A stretch of DNA of 32,377 nt from DAOQAU01 sp964640325 (lineage in GTDB: Bacteria > Cyanobacteriota > Vampirovibrionia > Gastranaerophilales > Gastranaerophilaceae). This document shows positions 7,622 through 15,513 of the stretch, piece by piece. The number at the start of each line of letters is the position of its first letter. Position 1 is the first letter of the stretch. A program made the translations under genes and the position numbers. The DNA lies in NCBI GenBank assembly GCA_964640325.1, contig CAZXID010000022.1, positions 1 through 32,377 of the forward strand, read 5' to 3'. The notes below the pieces were generated by a model that was not told the DNA's origin, ran no database searches, and was given only the letters and a program-made list of their open reading frames with translations.

Positions 7622-9775
7622 ATGGTAGAAACGAAAGAAAAATTATTTAATGTGAAGAAAACACAAGTCGAAATCGGCGGAAAAATTGTAGAAATCGAAA
7701 CAGGAAAGTATGCTCAAACAGCTAACGCTTCTGTTACGGTAAGATGCGGAGACACAATGCTTTTTGTCCACGCAACGGTAAGTAAAGAACCAAGAGTCGG
7801 AATAGACTTTTTCCCTTTGCTAATAGATTATGAAGAAAGAATGTCTTCAATCGGAAGAATCCCTGGAGGATACAACCGTTCAGAAGGACGCTCAAGCGAA
7901 AAAGCAATATTGATTGACAGATTAATAGACAGACCAATCAGACCTTTATTTCCTAAAGGTTACAGAAACGACATTCAAATCGTAGCCCAATTGTTCAGCT
8001 ATGATCAGGAAAATCAGCCCGATACCTTGGCAATGTTAGGTGCATCATTTGCCCTAATGCTTTCAGGCGCTCCTTTTGAGGGACCTATCGGCGCGGTTAG
8101 AGTCGCAAAACTTGACGGTAAACTTATTGCAAATCCTACTCACCATCAGGCAGACAAGTCAGACCTCGATATAGTAGTTTCAGGAACAGAAGATTCCGTA
8201 ATTATGGTTGAAGCGGGCTGCAAATTCGTTACCGAAGAAGATATTATGGAAGCGGTTGAATTTGCTCAAGTTGAAATCAAAAAACAATGTCAAGCCCAAG
8301 TCGCGTTTGCAAAAGAATGCGGTATCGTAAGACAAGAGTTTGTAAATCCTCACGACACAACAGAATTGGCTGAAATTATCAAAAAAACAGCATATGACTT
8401 GGTTTACGATGCTTATCATAATTTCGACAGAGAATACAGACAAAATAAATTAGCCGAAGCAAAAAAACTTGTTAAAGAAAAAATCGAAGCACTTCCTGAA
8501 GACCACGCAATAAACAAAATGATGGAAGAAACAGGGATTGACTTTGTTTCAGAAGAATTTAAAAGTTTAGAGAAAAAAGTTATGCGCGCAATGATTACCG
8601 ATGAAGGCGTCAGAGCAGACGGCAGAAAACCCGAAGAAGTTCGTCCTATCTGGTGCGAAGTCGGAGTTATTCCAAGAGCACACGGGTCTGCTGTTTTCAC
8701 AAGAGGTCAAACACAGGCACTTTCGGTTGCTACATTGGCAGGCCCCGGCATGAAACAAGAACTTGACGGAGTTGATCCCGAAACAGAAAAAAGATATATG
8801 CATAAATACATCTTCCCCGGATTTTCAGTAGGTGAAGTTAAACCTATGAGAGGACCCGGAAGAAGAGAAGTCGGACACGGATGCTTGGCAGAACGTGCTA
8901 ATATCCCTGCACTTCCTACAGCTGAAGAATTCGGATATGTTATCAGAGTTACTTCTGACATACTTGAATCAAACGGTTCAACTTCAATGGCATCAACTTG
9001 CGGAAGCTCAATGGCGTTGATGAACGCTGGAGTTCCCGTTAAATGTATGATAGGCGGAGTTGCAATGGGGATGATTGCAGAACAAGGCAAAAACCCTGTG
9101 GTACTTACCGATATTCAAGGTATCGAAGACTTTTTAGGCGATATGGACTTTAAAGTTACAGGAAACGATGAAGCAATCACCGCACTTCAAATGGATATGA
9201 AAGCAAAAGGTATTTCAAACGATACTTTAAGAAAAGCACTTGCTCAAGCAAAAGAAGGCAGATTGCATATCTTAAGCAAAATGAGAGAAGCAATCAAAGC
9301 TCCGGGCGAGATGTCACCTTTTGCACCGAGAATATTCACAATGCAAATCGCTAACGAAGATATCGGTTCGGTTATAGGACCGGGCGGAAAGCAAATAAGA
9401 GCAATCGTTGATGCTTCAGGTGCCGAGATTGATATTCAAGACAGCGGTATTGTTACGATTACTTCTAACGATCAAGAAGGTGCAGATATTGCAATGAATA
9501 TGATTAAAAATATCACATTCAAACCGCAAGAAGGTATGATCTTAAAAGGTAAAGTCGTAAGAATAATTCCAATCGGAGCATTTGTTGAACTCGGCGGCGG
9601 AAAAGACGGAATGGTGCATATTTCTCAAGTTTGCAACGAAAGAATAGATGCCATTGAACCACACCTTAACGTAGGTGATGTTGTTGTTGTCAAGGTTATC
9701 AAAATAGATGACAAAGGTAGAATTAACCTTACAATTAAAGGCGTAAGCGAACAAGAAAAAGCCCAGTTTGCTTAG
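7622..9775 (+). CDS. pnp: Polyribonucleotide nucleotidyltransferase (PNPase)
   Basis: PNPase degrades RNA 3' to 5' by phosphorolysis as a trimer and acts in mRNA turnover. The chosen ATG gives 717 residues, the usual length, and has AAAGG eight bases upstream; an in-frame ATG at 7574 would add sixteen basic residues spanning the leader hairpin. Domains in order are a first RNase PH fold (SIGRIPGGYNRSEGR and RPLFPKGYRND), an all-alpha linker, a second catalytic RNase PH fold (GPGRREVGHG, ESNGSTSMAS and LGDMDFKVTG with the acidic active-site residues), a KH domain (SVIGPGGKQIRAI, near residue 585) and a C-terminal S1 domain (GAFVELGGGKDGMVHIS). It is monocistronic: a promoter and leader hairpin lie upstream and a strong hairpin follows. 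Confidence 0.97.
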   Translation: MVETKEKLFNVKKTQVEIGGKIVEIETGKYAQTANASVTVRCGDTMLFVHATVSKEPRVGIDFFPLLIDYEERMSSIGRIPGGYNRSEGRSSEKAILIDRLIDRPIRPLFPKGYRNDIQIVAQLFSYDQENQPDTLAMLGASFALMLSGAPFEGPIGAVRVAKLDGKLIANPTHHQADKSDLDIVVSGTEDSVIMVEAGCKFVTEEDIMEAVEFAQVEIKKQCQAQVAFAKECGIVRQEFVNPHDTTELAEIIKKTAYDLVYDAYHNFDREYRQNKLAEAKKLVKEKIEALPEDHAINKMMEETGIDFVSEEFKSLEKKVMRAMITDEGVRADGRKPEEVRPIWCEVGVIPRAHGSAVFTRGQTQALSVATLAGPGMKQELDGVDPETEKRYMHKYIFPGFSVGEVKPMRGPGRREVGHGCLAERANIPALPTAEEFGYVIRVTSDILESNGSTSMASTCGSSMALMNAGVPVKCMIGGVAMGMIAEQGKNPVVLTDIQGIEDFLGDMDFKVTGNDEAITALQMDMKAKGISNDTLRKALAQAKEGRLHILSKMREAIKAPGEMSPFAPRIFTMQIANEDIGSVIGPGGKQIRAIVDASGAEIDIQDSGIVTITSNDQEGADIAMNMIKNITFKPQEGMILKGKVVRIIPIGAFVELGGGKDGMVHISQVCNERIDAIEPHLNVGDVVVVKVIKIDDKGRINLTIKGVSEQEKAQFA

Positions 9776-9785
9776 TTAATATGAA

Positions 9786-9833
9786 AAATAAATAGGCGGG
9801 ATTTTCCTAAAGGAAAATCCCGCCTATTTATTT
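9786..9833. terminator. Bidirectional terminator between pnp and a convergent orphan gene
   Basis: A perfect 22-base-pair stem with a TAAA loop; the core is GGCGGGATTTTCC against GGAAAATCCCGCC, with AT-rich flanks on both sides. It starts eleven bases after the pnp stop and ends 15 bases before the stop of the convergent gene, so it can end both transcripts. Its core is close to the palindrome inside folC (25443-25483). Confidence 0.88.
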
Positions 9834-9848
9834 AAAAACTTTCGACTT

Positions 9849-10184
9849 TTATTTTTGAAATTCTTCAACGTATGCTTTAGTTAACAAACTTGCCTTTACA
9901 TAAGCATCAGGATCTCCGTTTTCGCTCAAAGTTTGGTAAGTCATGTCAAAAAACTTATCTGCTTTTTCAATCGCATCAGGATGCGCAGATGCAAAAGAAA
10001 CATCTTTTTGCAAAGCATCGGGACTGTTGACCTGAGCTCTACCCAAGACTTCTGATGAAATAGACAAGTCATCAGTAATTTTGCCTGATTCGACTTGCGG
10101 AATTACAGAGCCCAATTTACCTGTTTTTAATTCTTTTTTTTGTTGGATGCTTCCAATCGTTACATCATTTTTAATTTCTCTCAT
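9849..10184 (-). CDS. Small soluble protein, unknown function
   Basis: About 111 residues from the ATG at 10184 (MREIKNDVTIG); a longer frame starting at 10244 would add twenty residues with no visible binding site. AGGA lies about nine bases before the chosen start. The N-terminal half is Lys/Ser/Thr-rich and looks flexible. The C-terminal half (HPDAIEKADKFFDMTYQTLSE to the end) is predicted helical and acidic. There are no Cys residues, signal peptide or membrane helix. I do not recognise a family. It stands alone: convergent with pnp through the shared terminator, and separated by a 216-base gene-free gap from the methyltransferase gene upstream. Confidence 0.5.
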   Translation of the reverse strand: MREIKNDVTIGSIQQKKELKTGKLGSVIPQVESGKITDDLSISSEVLGRAQVNSPDALQKDVSFASAHPDAIEKADKFFDMTYQTLSENGDPDAYVKASLLTKAYVEEFQK

Positions 10185-10400
10185 AGTTATATGTCCTATA
10201 TTGTGTTTTTTCCAAATCCCTCTTGTACATGCATTAAAACGCAAACAATTTTTTTTTTGCTAGTTTATTTAGAAATTATATAAACTTTTTTCTGATAAAT
10301 TTACCCAAATAGCCTACAATACAGTTATATCAACAAAAATCAAGAAAGCAAAAATTATATAATTTACTTAACAAAACTTAATATCTACAATTTTACGAGC

Positions 10401-11117
10401 TTATTTTTTATTTTTACAATAAAAAGTCATGAAATTTCCCCAGCATGCCGGAGAAATTTCGCCGCTTTTATAATTAAGCATTTTAAGGATATTGCTTTCA
10501 TTAAAGTATTCCGTTTCAAAGTAGGGAAAATCCGCTTCCAGTATATTAAAATCGTAATCGTTAAGCATTTTTTTTAAGGAATCAAAACTGAACAAATTTG
10601 TGTGGGTTTTATCAAAGAGCATGCGGTAGTTTTGTTTAAAGAGTTTTGCACAAACGCTTTTAAAATCGGGTGTTGCAAGGATTAAATAACCGTCGGGTTT
10701 GAGAATTTTTTTAATTTCTTTTAGAAAATTTTCAGGATTTTCAACGTGTTCGATTACATGGTGAGAGATTACAACATCAAAAGAATTTTCTTTAAGTTGG
10801 GCTTTTTCAAGGGGAGCGTTGTAGATTGTTGCAAATTGTTTTGCGTAATCTGCTGCGAATTTTGAGACTTCAAGCCCGAATTTTTCGTGTTTGTCATCTA
10901 TTGCGCTGAGCAGAAACCCAGGGCCACAGCCTACATCAAGTATTTTTGAAGGCGAAAGGGCATTTATAAAATTAAGTTCGTGATTGAGATTTGCCAAAAA
11001 TTTATCACGCTCTTCAAGGCGATTTCTGATTTTTCCGTCAGGATCTTTAATTACATCCCAATATGCCTGTTCGTAATCTGCTTCTTGACACTTGATTTTC
11101 TTATAATATTTACTCAT
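10401..11117 (-). CDS. Class I SAM-dependent methyltransferase
   Basis: A 238-residue UbiG/Methyltransf_11-like enzyme. Motif I is ILDVGCGPGFLLSAI (residues about 60-74), the acidic post-I segment is FGLEVSKFAADYA, and motif IV with its flank is DVVISHHVIEHVENPENFLKEI, followed by LKPDGYLILATPDF. The substrate cannot be told. The closing segment HTNLFSFDSLKKML resembles methyltransferases found in polysaccharide and lipid gene clusters. It follows purA by 48 bases and is probably the last gene of the efp-to-purA run. No Shine-Dalgarno is visible, and a TATATTAT-like box lies a few bases before the ATG, so it may also have its own leaderless transcript. Confidence 0.85.
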   Translation of the reverse strand: MSKYYKKIKCQEADYEQAYWDVIKDPDGKIRNRLEERDKFLANLNHELNFINALSPSKILDVGCGPGFLLSAIDDKHEKFGLEVSKFAADYAKQFATIYNAPLEKAQLKENSFDVVISHHVIEHVENPENFLKEIKKILKPDGYLILATPDFKSVCAKLFKQNYRMLFDKTHTNLFSFDSLKKMLNDYDFNILEADFPYFETEYFNESNILKMLNYKSGEISPACWGNFMTFYCKNKK

Positions 11118-11165
11118 AAAGATAATATATCACGACTTCAGTAAAACTAAAAGAAATCAAGTGAA

Positions 11166-12449
11166 TTATTCATCCAAAAGTATTGTCTGTTCGCGCTTTG
11201 GTCCTACGCTTACTATTGATATGGGAATTTCAAAAAGCTCTTCGAGTCTTTTCAGGTAATTTTGAGCGTTAAGAGGTAATTCTTCCCAAGTTCTGCAGTT
11301 TGATATGTGTTTTTTCCAACCTTTGTGCGTTTCATAAATCGGCTCAAGATACTTGTGAATAAACACATTTGTAGGATAATTTTTATAAATTCTTCCGTCT
11401 CTTTTGTCTTTATACGCTGTACAAATTTTAATTTCATCAAAATCGTCAAAAACATCGAGTTTTGTGATTGCCATAGAAGTCAATCCGCTTACAAGGGCAG
11501 CATATTTAGCAATAAGAATATCAAACCAGCCGCAACGGCGCGGACGTCCTGTTGTTGTACCAAATTCTCGCCCGATATCTCTTATTTTGTCGCCCACTTC
11601 ATCTTCAAGTTCGGTTACAAAAGGACCTTCGCCCACCCTTGTAAGATAAGCCTTTGATACTCCAATGATTTCTTTTATTGAAGTCGGGCCTAAACCACTT
11701 CCCGTGCAGGCACCGCCTGCTATAGGATTTGAACTTGTAACAAAAGGATAAGTTCCGTAATCTATATCAAGCATTACACCCTGTGCGCCTTCAAAAAGGA
11801 TTGTCTTATTTATTCTTTTGGCATCATTTAAAGTATTCTGCCAATCAAAATCAACATAAGACTCAAAAATTTTGGCATATTTGGCACAAAGTTGCGTAAC
11901 TTCTTGTTTTGTATAAGTTTTAAGCCCGAAATTTTTGAGCATTTTGTTTTTAATCGGAAGAATCACGTCAAGCTTTTCACTGAGAGCCTCGGGCGAATAT
12001 AAATCTTCTATTTTAAGCCCCCAGCGTGCCACTTTATCAGTATAAGTCGGACCTATACCCTTTTTTGTCGTGCCGATTTTGCCTTTTTTGGCTTTGTCTT
12101 CGGAGTATCCGTCCATTTCAATGTGATAAGGCATGGTGATTGAAGCAAGAGGACTTACTTTTAGATTTTTAGTGCTTATATTTTGTTTGATTAAATCTTT
12201 GACTTCCTGCTCAAAAGTTTCGGGATGAATTACAGTTCCTGCGCCGATAAAACAGGTTTTTCCTTCGTATAAAATTCCTGAGGGTATAAGGTGAAATTTG
12301 TAGGTTTTATCCTCTACAACAACAGTGTGTCCTGCATTGCAACCACCTTGGTATCTTATTATTAAATCGGCTTTTGTCGCCAATAAATCAGTTATTTTCG
12401 CTTTACCCTCGTCGCCCCACTGGGCTCCGACAACTACTGTGTTTTTCAT
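11166..12449 (-). CDS. purA: Adenylosuccinate synthase
   Basis: PurA makes adenylosuccinate from IMP, Asp and GTP, the committed step to AMP. It is 427 residues, the normal length, starting MKNTVVVGAQWGDEG. Visible landmarks are GGCNAGHTVV, GTTKKGIGPTYTDK, LFEGAQGVMLDIDYGTYPFVTSSN, GEGPFVTE, TTTGRPRRCGWFD and a C-terminal VSVGPKREQTI. The glycine-rich GTP loop reads GDEGKAK, whereas the usual form is GDEGKGK, so one conserved Gly is Ala. The ATG directly follows the TAA of etfA with no gap, and AAAGG within the etfA end serves as ribosome-binding site, so translation is probably coupled. Placement after an electron-transfer flavoprotein gene has no obvious metabolic logic. Confidence 0.96.
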   Translation of the reverse strand: MKNTVVVGAQWGDEGKAKITDLLATKADLIIRYQGGCNAGHTVVVEDKTYKFHLIPSGILYEGKTCFIGAGTVIHPETFEQEVKDLIKQNISTKNLKVSPLASITMPYHIEMDGYSEDKAKKGKIGTTKKGIGPTYTDKVARWGLKIEDLYSPEALSEKLDVILPIKNKMLKNFGLKTYTKQEVTQLCAKYAKIFESYVDFDWQNTLNDAKRINKTILFEGAQGVMLDIDYGTYPFVTSSNPIAGGACTGSGLGPTSIKEIIGVSKAYLTRVGEGPFVTELEDEVGDKIRDIGREFGTTTGRPRRCGWFDILIAKYAALVSGLTSMAITKLDVFDDFDEIKICTAYKDKRDGRIYKNYPTNVFIHKYLEPIYETHKGWKKHISNCRTWEELPLNAQNYLKRLEELFEIPISIVSVGPKREQTILLDE

Positions 12450-13460
12450 TTACTGACCTTTTAACATTTTAACTAACTCAGGCACCACTTCATAAACATC
12501 GCCTACTATTCCCACATCTGCCACATTGAAAATAGGGGCTTTGGGGTCTTTGTTTATGGCAATGATTTTTTCAGAACCGCTCATTCCGACTGTATGCTGA
12601 ATAGCACCTGAAATGGCACATGCCACATAAAGCTTTGGCATAACCGTTTTGCCTGTCTGTCCGACCTGAATGGCATGATCTGCCCAACCTGCATCAACGC
12701 AAGGACGGCTTGCGCCAACTGCTGCTCCCAAAACTTGCGCGAGTTCTTCAAGAAGCTTAAAGCCGTCAGGTGATTTGAGCCCTTTTCCGCCTGCAACAAT
12801 TATTTCGGCCTCATCAATTCTTGGTCCCGATGCGGCTTGAAAGTTTTTTATAAATTCTACAATCTCGACTTTTTTGTCTATTCCGTCAATATTTGAAGGG
12901 AAATCGATAAATTGAGTATCTTTTACTCTGGGTTCTGATGCCTTTTTCAAGACTTTTGGTCTTACAGATGCCATTTGGGGGAAGTTTTTACACAAAATCG
13001 TTGCCATCAAATTTCCGCCAAAAGTCGGCCTCGTAGCCGCAAGCTGACCTTTTTCGTTTATATCCAAGCCTGTACAATCCGCGGTCAAGCCCGTATTAAG
13101 CGTTGAGGAAATTCTGGGGGCAATATCTCTTCCCTGAGTAGTGGCTCCTATTAAAAAGATTGACGGTTTAACCTCTCTGACCAAATCTATTGCAATTTTT
13201 GAATAAAGTTCGGTCGAATAGTCTCTCAATCTGTCGTCTTGAACAACATAAACTTTGTCAAAACCGTTATTTCTAAGTTCATTTTTAATGTATTCAATGT
13301 TTCCTGTTTTTGTGATAAGTACGGCTGAAATTTCTTCTCCACCGAGTTTTTGCGCCAAATCATAAGCCGTATTTGCAAGCTCAAGCACAACCGGTGCAAG
13401 GGTTTCTTCCCTTGTAATTTCTGCGTAAATTAATATTCCTTTATTTTCTTTTTCTTCCAT
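12450..13460 (-). CDS. etfA: Electron transfer flavoprotein alpha subunit
   Basis: EtfA binds FAD and with EtfB forms a heterodimer that moves electrons between acyl-CoA-type dehydrogenases, NADH and ferredoxin or quinone partners. It is 336 residues. The N-terminal domain includes PSIFLIGATTQGRDIAPRIS. The C-terminal FAD domain carries ASRPCVDAGWADHAIQVGQTGK, ISGAIQHTVGM and INKDPKAPIFNVADVGIVGD, all typical. GAGG lies five bases before the ATG. A 170-base gap holding a dispersed palindrome separates it from etfB, unusual because etfB and etfA are normally tightly linked. Its stop touches the purA start. Confidence 0.95.
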   Translation of the reverse strand: MEEKENKGILIYAEITREETLAPVVLELANTAYDLAQKLGGEEISAVLITKTGNIEYIKNELRNNGFDKVYVVQDDRLRDYSTELYSKIAIDLVREVKPSIFLIGATTQGRDIAPRISSTLNTGLTADCTGLDINEKGQLAATRPTFGGNLMATILCKNFPQMASVRPKVLKKASEPRVKDTQFIDFPSNIDGIDKKVEIVEFIKNFQAASGPRIDEAEIIVAGGKGLKSPDGFKLLEELAQVLGAAVGASRPCVDAGWADHAIQVGQTGKTVMPKLYVACAISGAIQHTVGMSGSEKIIAINKDPKAPIFNVADVGIVGDVYEVVPELVKMLKGQ

Positions 13461-13490
13461 TTTTTCCTCATTCTAATTTTTAAATATTGT

Positions 13491-13623
13491 GTCATGCTGA
13501 ATTCATTTCAGCATCTTGCCAGCGTTAGCAAGTGGGATAGATCCTGATACATCGTTACCGATACTCTCCCTTGTAATCCTCACTCTGTTCGGAAACAAGA
13601 GGAGAAGACAAGTTCAGGATGAC
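13491..13623 (+). repeat. Dispersed double-hairpin palindrome, copy B (expanded)
   Basis: It begins GTCATGCTGAATTCATTTC and ends AAGTTCAGGATGAC, as in the copies at 2058-2130 and 18094-18166. About 60 extra bases lie in its middle, after AGATCCTGA. It occupies most of the gap between etfB and etfA. Confidence 0.8.
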
Positions 13624-13630
13624 GTAAATA

Positions 13631-14422
13631 TTATATAATACTATACTCTTTAAGTTTTTCTTTTATAATTTCCGCTCCTTTTTGAGCATTTTCGGGTACA
13701 ATCACATCTCCGCCCTGCTTTTGTTCGGGTCTGAACGCTCTGCTTACATAAGTCGGAGAACCTTTAATGCCGACCTGCTCCGGCTGCAACTTAATGTCTT
13801 CGGCATTATACATGTTAATTTGTGATTTCTGGGCTTTTACAAATCCGTCTATCAAAGGCCGCCTTGGTTCATAGTCACATTTGAGCATACACAAAACCGC
13901 AGGAAGCGTGGTTCTTATAATTTCTATGCCGTCTTCGACTTCTCTTTTTACGGTTAAAAATCCGTCTTTATAATCAACAATTTCTTTAACGTAAGTAACC
14001 TGAGGGAAATTTAACTGTTGGGCAATACTCGGCCCTGTCTGTGCAGTATCTCCGTCTGTTGCAAACTGCCCGCAGATAATCAAATCTACATCTTTGACCT
14101 TTTCTTTTATAGCTGTTGCCAGAGTTCTGCTTGTCGCAACCGTATCAGCACCGGCAAATTTCTTATCAGATACCAAAAATCCTTCGTCAACGCCCATTGA
14201 AATCGCACGCTTAAGAATATCCTGCGCTTGAGGAGGGCCCATTGAAAGTACGGTTATATGAACGTCTTTGAAATTTTCTTTCAACCTCACTGCCGTTTCA
14301 ATCGCGTACATGTCAAAAGGGTTAATGACACTTTCTACGCCTTCCCTTTGAATTGTGTTGTTTTCGGTCCATTTTATATCAGCCGTGTCGGGGACCTGTT
14401 TAATACATAAAGCTACTTTCAT
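13631..14422 (-). CDS. etfB: Electron transfer flavoprotein beta subunit, bifurcating type
   Basis: EtfB pairs with EtfA. The 263-residue protein starts MKVALCIKQVPDTADIKW, the usual opening. Residues 118-131 read GQFATDGDTAQTGP; the DGDTAQ-x-GP form is the signature I associate with flavin-based electron-bifurcating Etfs, which bind a second FAD in place of AMP. Non-bifurcating mitochondrial-type Etfs have DDDxNQTG instead. AAGGAAAG lies nine bases before the ATG. It follows the 58-residue Cys protein by 23 bases in the same run as an NfnA-like subunit. No acyl-CoA, lactate or caffeyl-CoA dehydrogenase gene is in the window, so the partner is open. Confidence 0.94.
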   Translation of the reverse strand: MKVALCIKQVPDTADIKWTENNTIQREGVESVINPFDMYAIETAVRLKENFKDVHITVLSMGPPQAQDILKRAISMGVDEGFLVSDKKFAGADTVATSRTLATAIKEKVKDVDLIICGQFATDGDTAQTGPSIAQQLNFPQVTYVKEIVDYKDGFLTVKREVEDGIEIIRTTLPAVLCMLKCDYEPRRPLIDGFVKAQKSQINMYNAEDIKLQPEQVGIKGSPTYVSRAFRPEQKQGGDVIVPENAQKGAEIIKEKLKEYSII

Positions 14423-14445
14423 AAATACAACTTTCCTTTTCTATC

Positions 14446-14622
14446 TCAATTTTTCTTTGGCTGCTTGCTTTGAATATCCAAAGCAGCATTGTGCGCCAAA
14501 ACATACATAGCACACATTTTATAATTTTTCAAATACCAGGCGCATCTTTCCTGTGTACAAATTACCTCTATCGTGTTTCCTGCACTCATAAGAGGGCAAT
14601 AAGGGATGTTTCTGTCAACCAT
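14446..14622 (-). CDS. 58-residue Cys-rich protein (CPLMSAGN...CAWY type)
   Basis: A short gene, well supported: AAGGAG lies six bases before the ATG, inside the end of the upstream gene, and the coding frame fills the gap up to etfB. It begins MVDRNIPYCPLMSAGN. Four Cys (9, 22, 27 and 37) are arranged CPLMSAGN, IC, RCAWY and KMC. This is a small Zn- or Fe-binding family I recall from anaerobes (usually CPLMS...C...CAWW...CA); the metal and function are not established. Placement between an NfnA-like flavo-iron-sulfur protein and EtfB suggests a redox accessory or small electron carrier, which is inference. Confidence 0.85.
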   Translation of the reverse strand: MVDRNIPYCPLMSAGNTIEVICTQERCAWYLKNYKMCAMYVLAHNAALDIQSKQPKKN

Positions 14623-14625
14623 AAT

Positions 14626-15498
14626 CTACTCCTTTACCTCTTTGTTATCTTCCCGTAGTTTTTGCGGGCTTTGATTAAACAACTTGCAATTTTCATCACG
14701 TTTTTGTTCCTGATCTTTATAAATTTTTGTTCTGTTAATAACTTCATCAAAATCTATTTTATGCGCGTCAAAATCAGGCCCGTCAACACAAGCAAATTTG
14801 ACCTCTCCGCCGACTGTAACCCTGCAAGCACCGCACATGCCTGTTCCATCAACCATAATCGGGTTCATGCTGGCTTCTGTGTAAATTCCTTTATCTCTGG
14901 TCATATTTGCAACCGCCCTCATCATAGGCATAGGACCTACGGCAATTGCGTAATCAACTTTTTCGGAATTCATAATTCGCTCTAAAACTTGTGTTACAAA
15001 GCCTTTTTCCCCCAAAGTCCCATCATCTGTCGTTATAAAAAGCTCACTACAGGCATTTTTCATTTTTTCCTGCCAGAAAATTAAATCTTTATTTCTTGCG
15101 CCCATAATCATGTAAACCTTATTTCCAGCTTCCTTAAAAGCCTTTGCTATCAAATAACAAGGTGCCGCACCATAGCCGCCTGCGATACAAACAACTGTTC
15201 CGTATTTTTTTATATGGGTTGGCTGACCTAAAGGCCCGACCAAATCGGCTATTTCATCACCGACTTCAAGCGTTGACAATTTTTTTGTCGAATAACCGAC
15301 TGCCATATAAACTATGGTCAACTCACCTTTTTGCCTGTCAAAATCGGCTATTGTTAAAGGAACTCTTTCCCCGTCTTGATCCACCCTCAAAATAATGAAC
15401 TGCCCTGCTTTTGCATTTCGAACCACATACGGCGCTTCTATAGTGATTTCGTACTGGTTAGGACAAAGTTCTTTTTTTGATAAAATTTTGTATCCCAT
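14626..15498 (-). CDS. NfnA/SudB/PyrK-like FAD and [2Fe-2S] reductase subunit
   Basis: A 290-residue member of the ferredoxin-NADP reductase superfamily. It has an FAD site RVPLTIAD (residues 46-53), a nucleotide-binding loop VCIAGGYGAAPCY (103-115) and a C-terminal [2Fe-2S] site with Asp217, Cys222, Cys225 and Cys237 (DGTGMCGACRV ... FACVDGP). One Asp and three Cys is the ligand set described for NfnA, the small subunit of NADH-dependent ferredoxin:NADP oxidoreductase, also called SudB in sulfide dehydrogenase. The normal large partner NfnB/SudA (GltD-like) is not next to it. Instead a 58-residue Cys protein and etfB follow directly. PyrK is less likely because no pyrD or other pyrimidine gene is near. 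Confidence 0.85.
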   Translation of the reverse strand: MGYKILSKKELCPNQYEITIEAPYVVRNAKAGQFIILRVDQDGERVPLTIADFDRQKGELTIVYMAVGYSTKKLSTLEVGDEIADLVGPLGQPTHIKKYGTVVCIAGGYGAAPCYLIAKAFKEAGNKVYMIMGARNKDLIFWQEKMKNACSELFITTDDGTLGEKGFVTQVLERIMNSEKVDYAIAVGPMPMMRAVANMTRDKGIYTEASMNPIMVDGTGMCGACRVTVGGEVKFACVDGPDFDAHKIDFDEVINRTKIYKDQEQKRDENCKLFNQSPQKLREDNKEVKE

Positions 15499-15513
15499 TT
15501 TGATTATAAATTC

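Noticed and set aside
8180..9090. Several long minus-strand frames inside pnp
   Set aside because: They are shadows of the strongly conserved pnp frame and lack start signals and recognisable products.
10245..10400. A terminator or small gene after the methyltransferase
   Set aside because: The stretch is AT-rich with no stable stem and no convincing frame.
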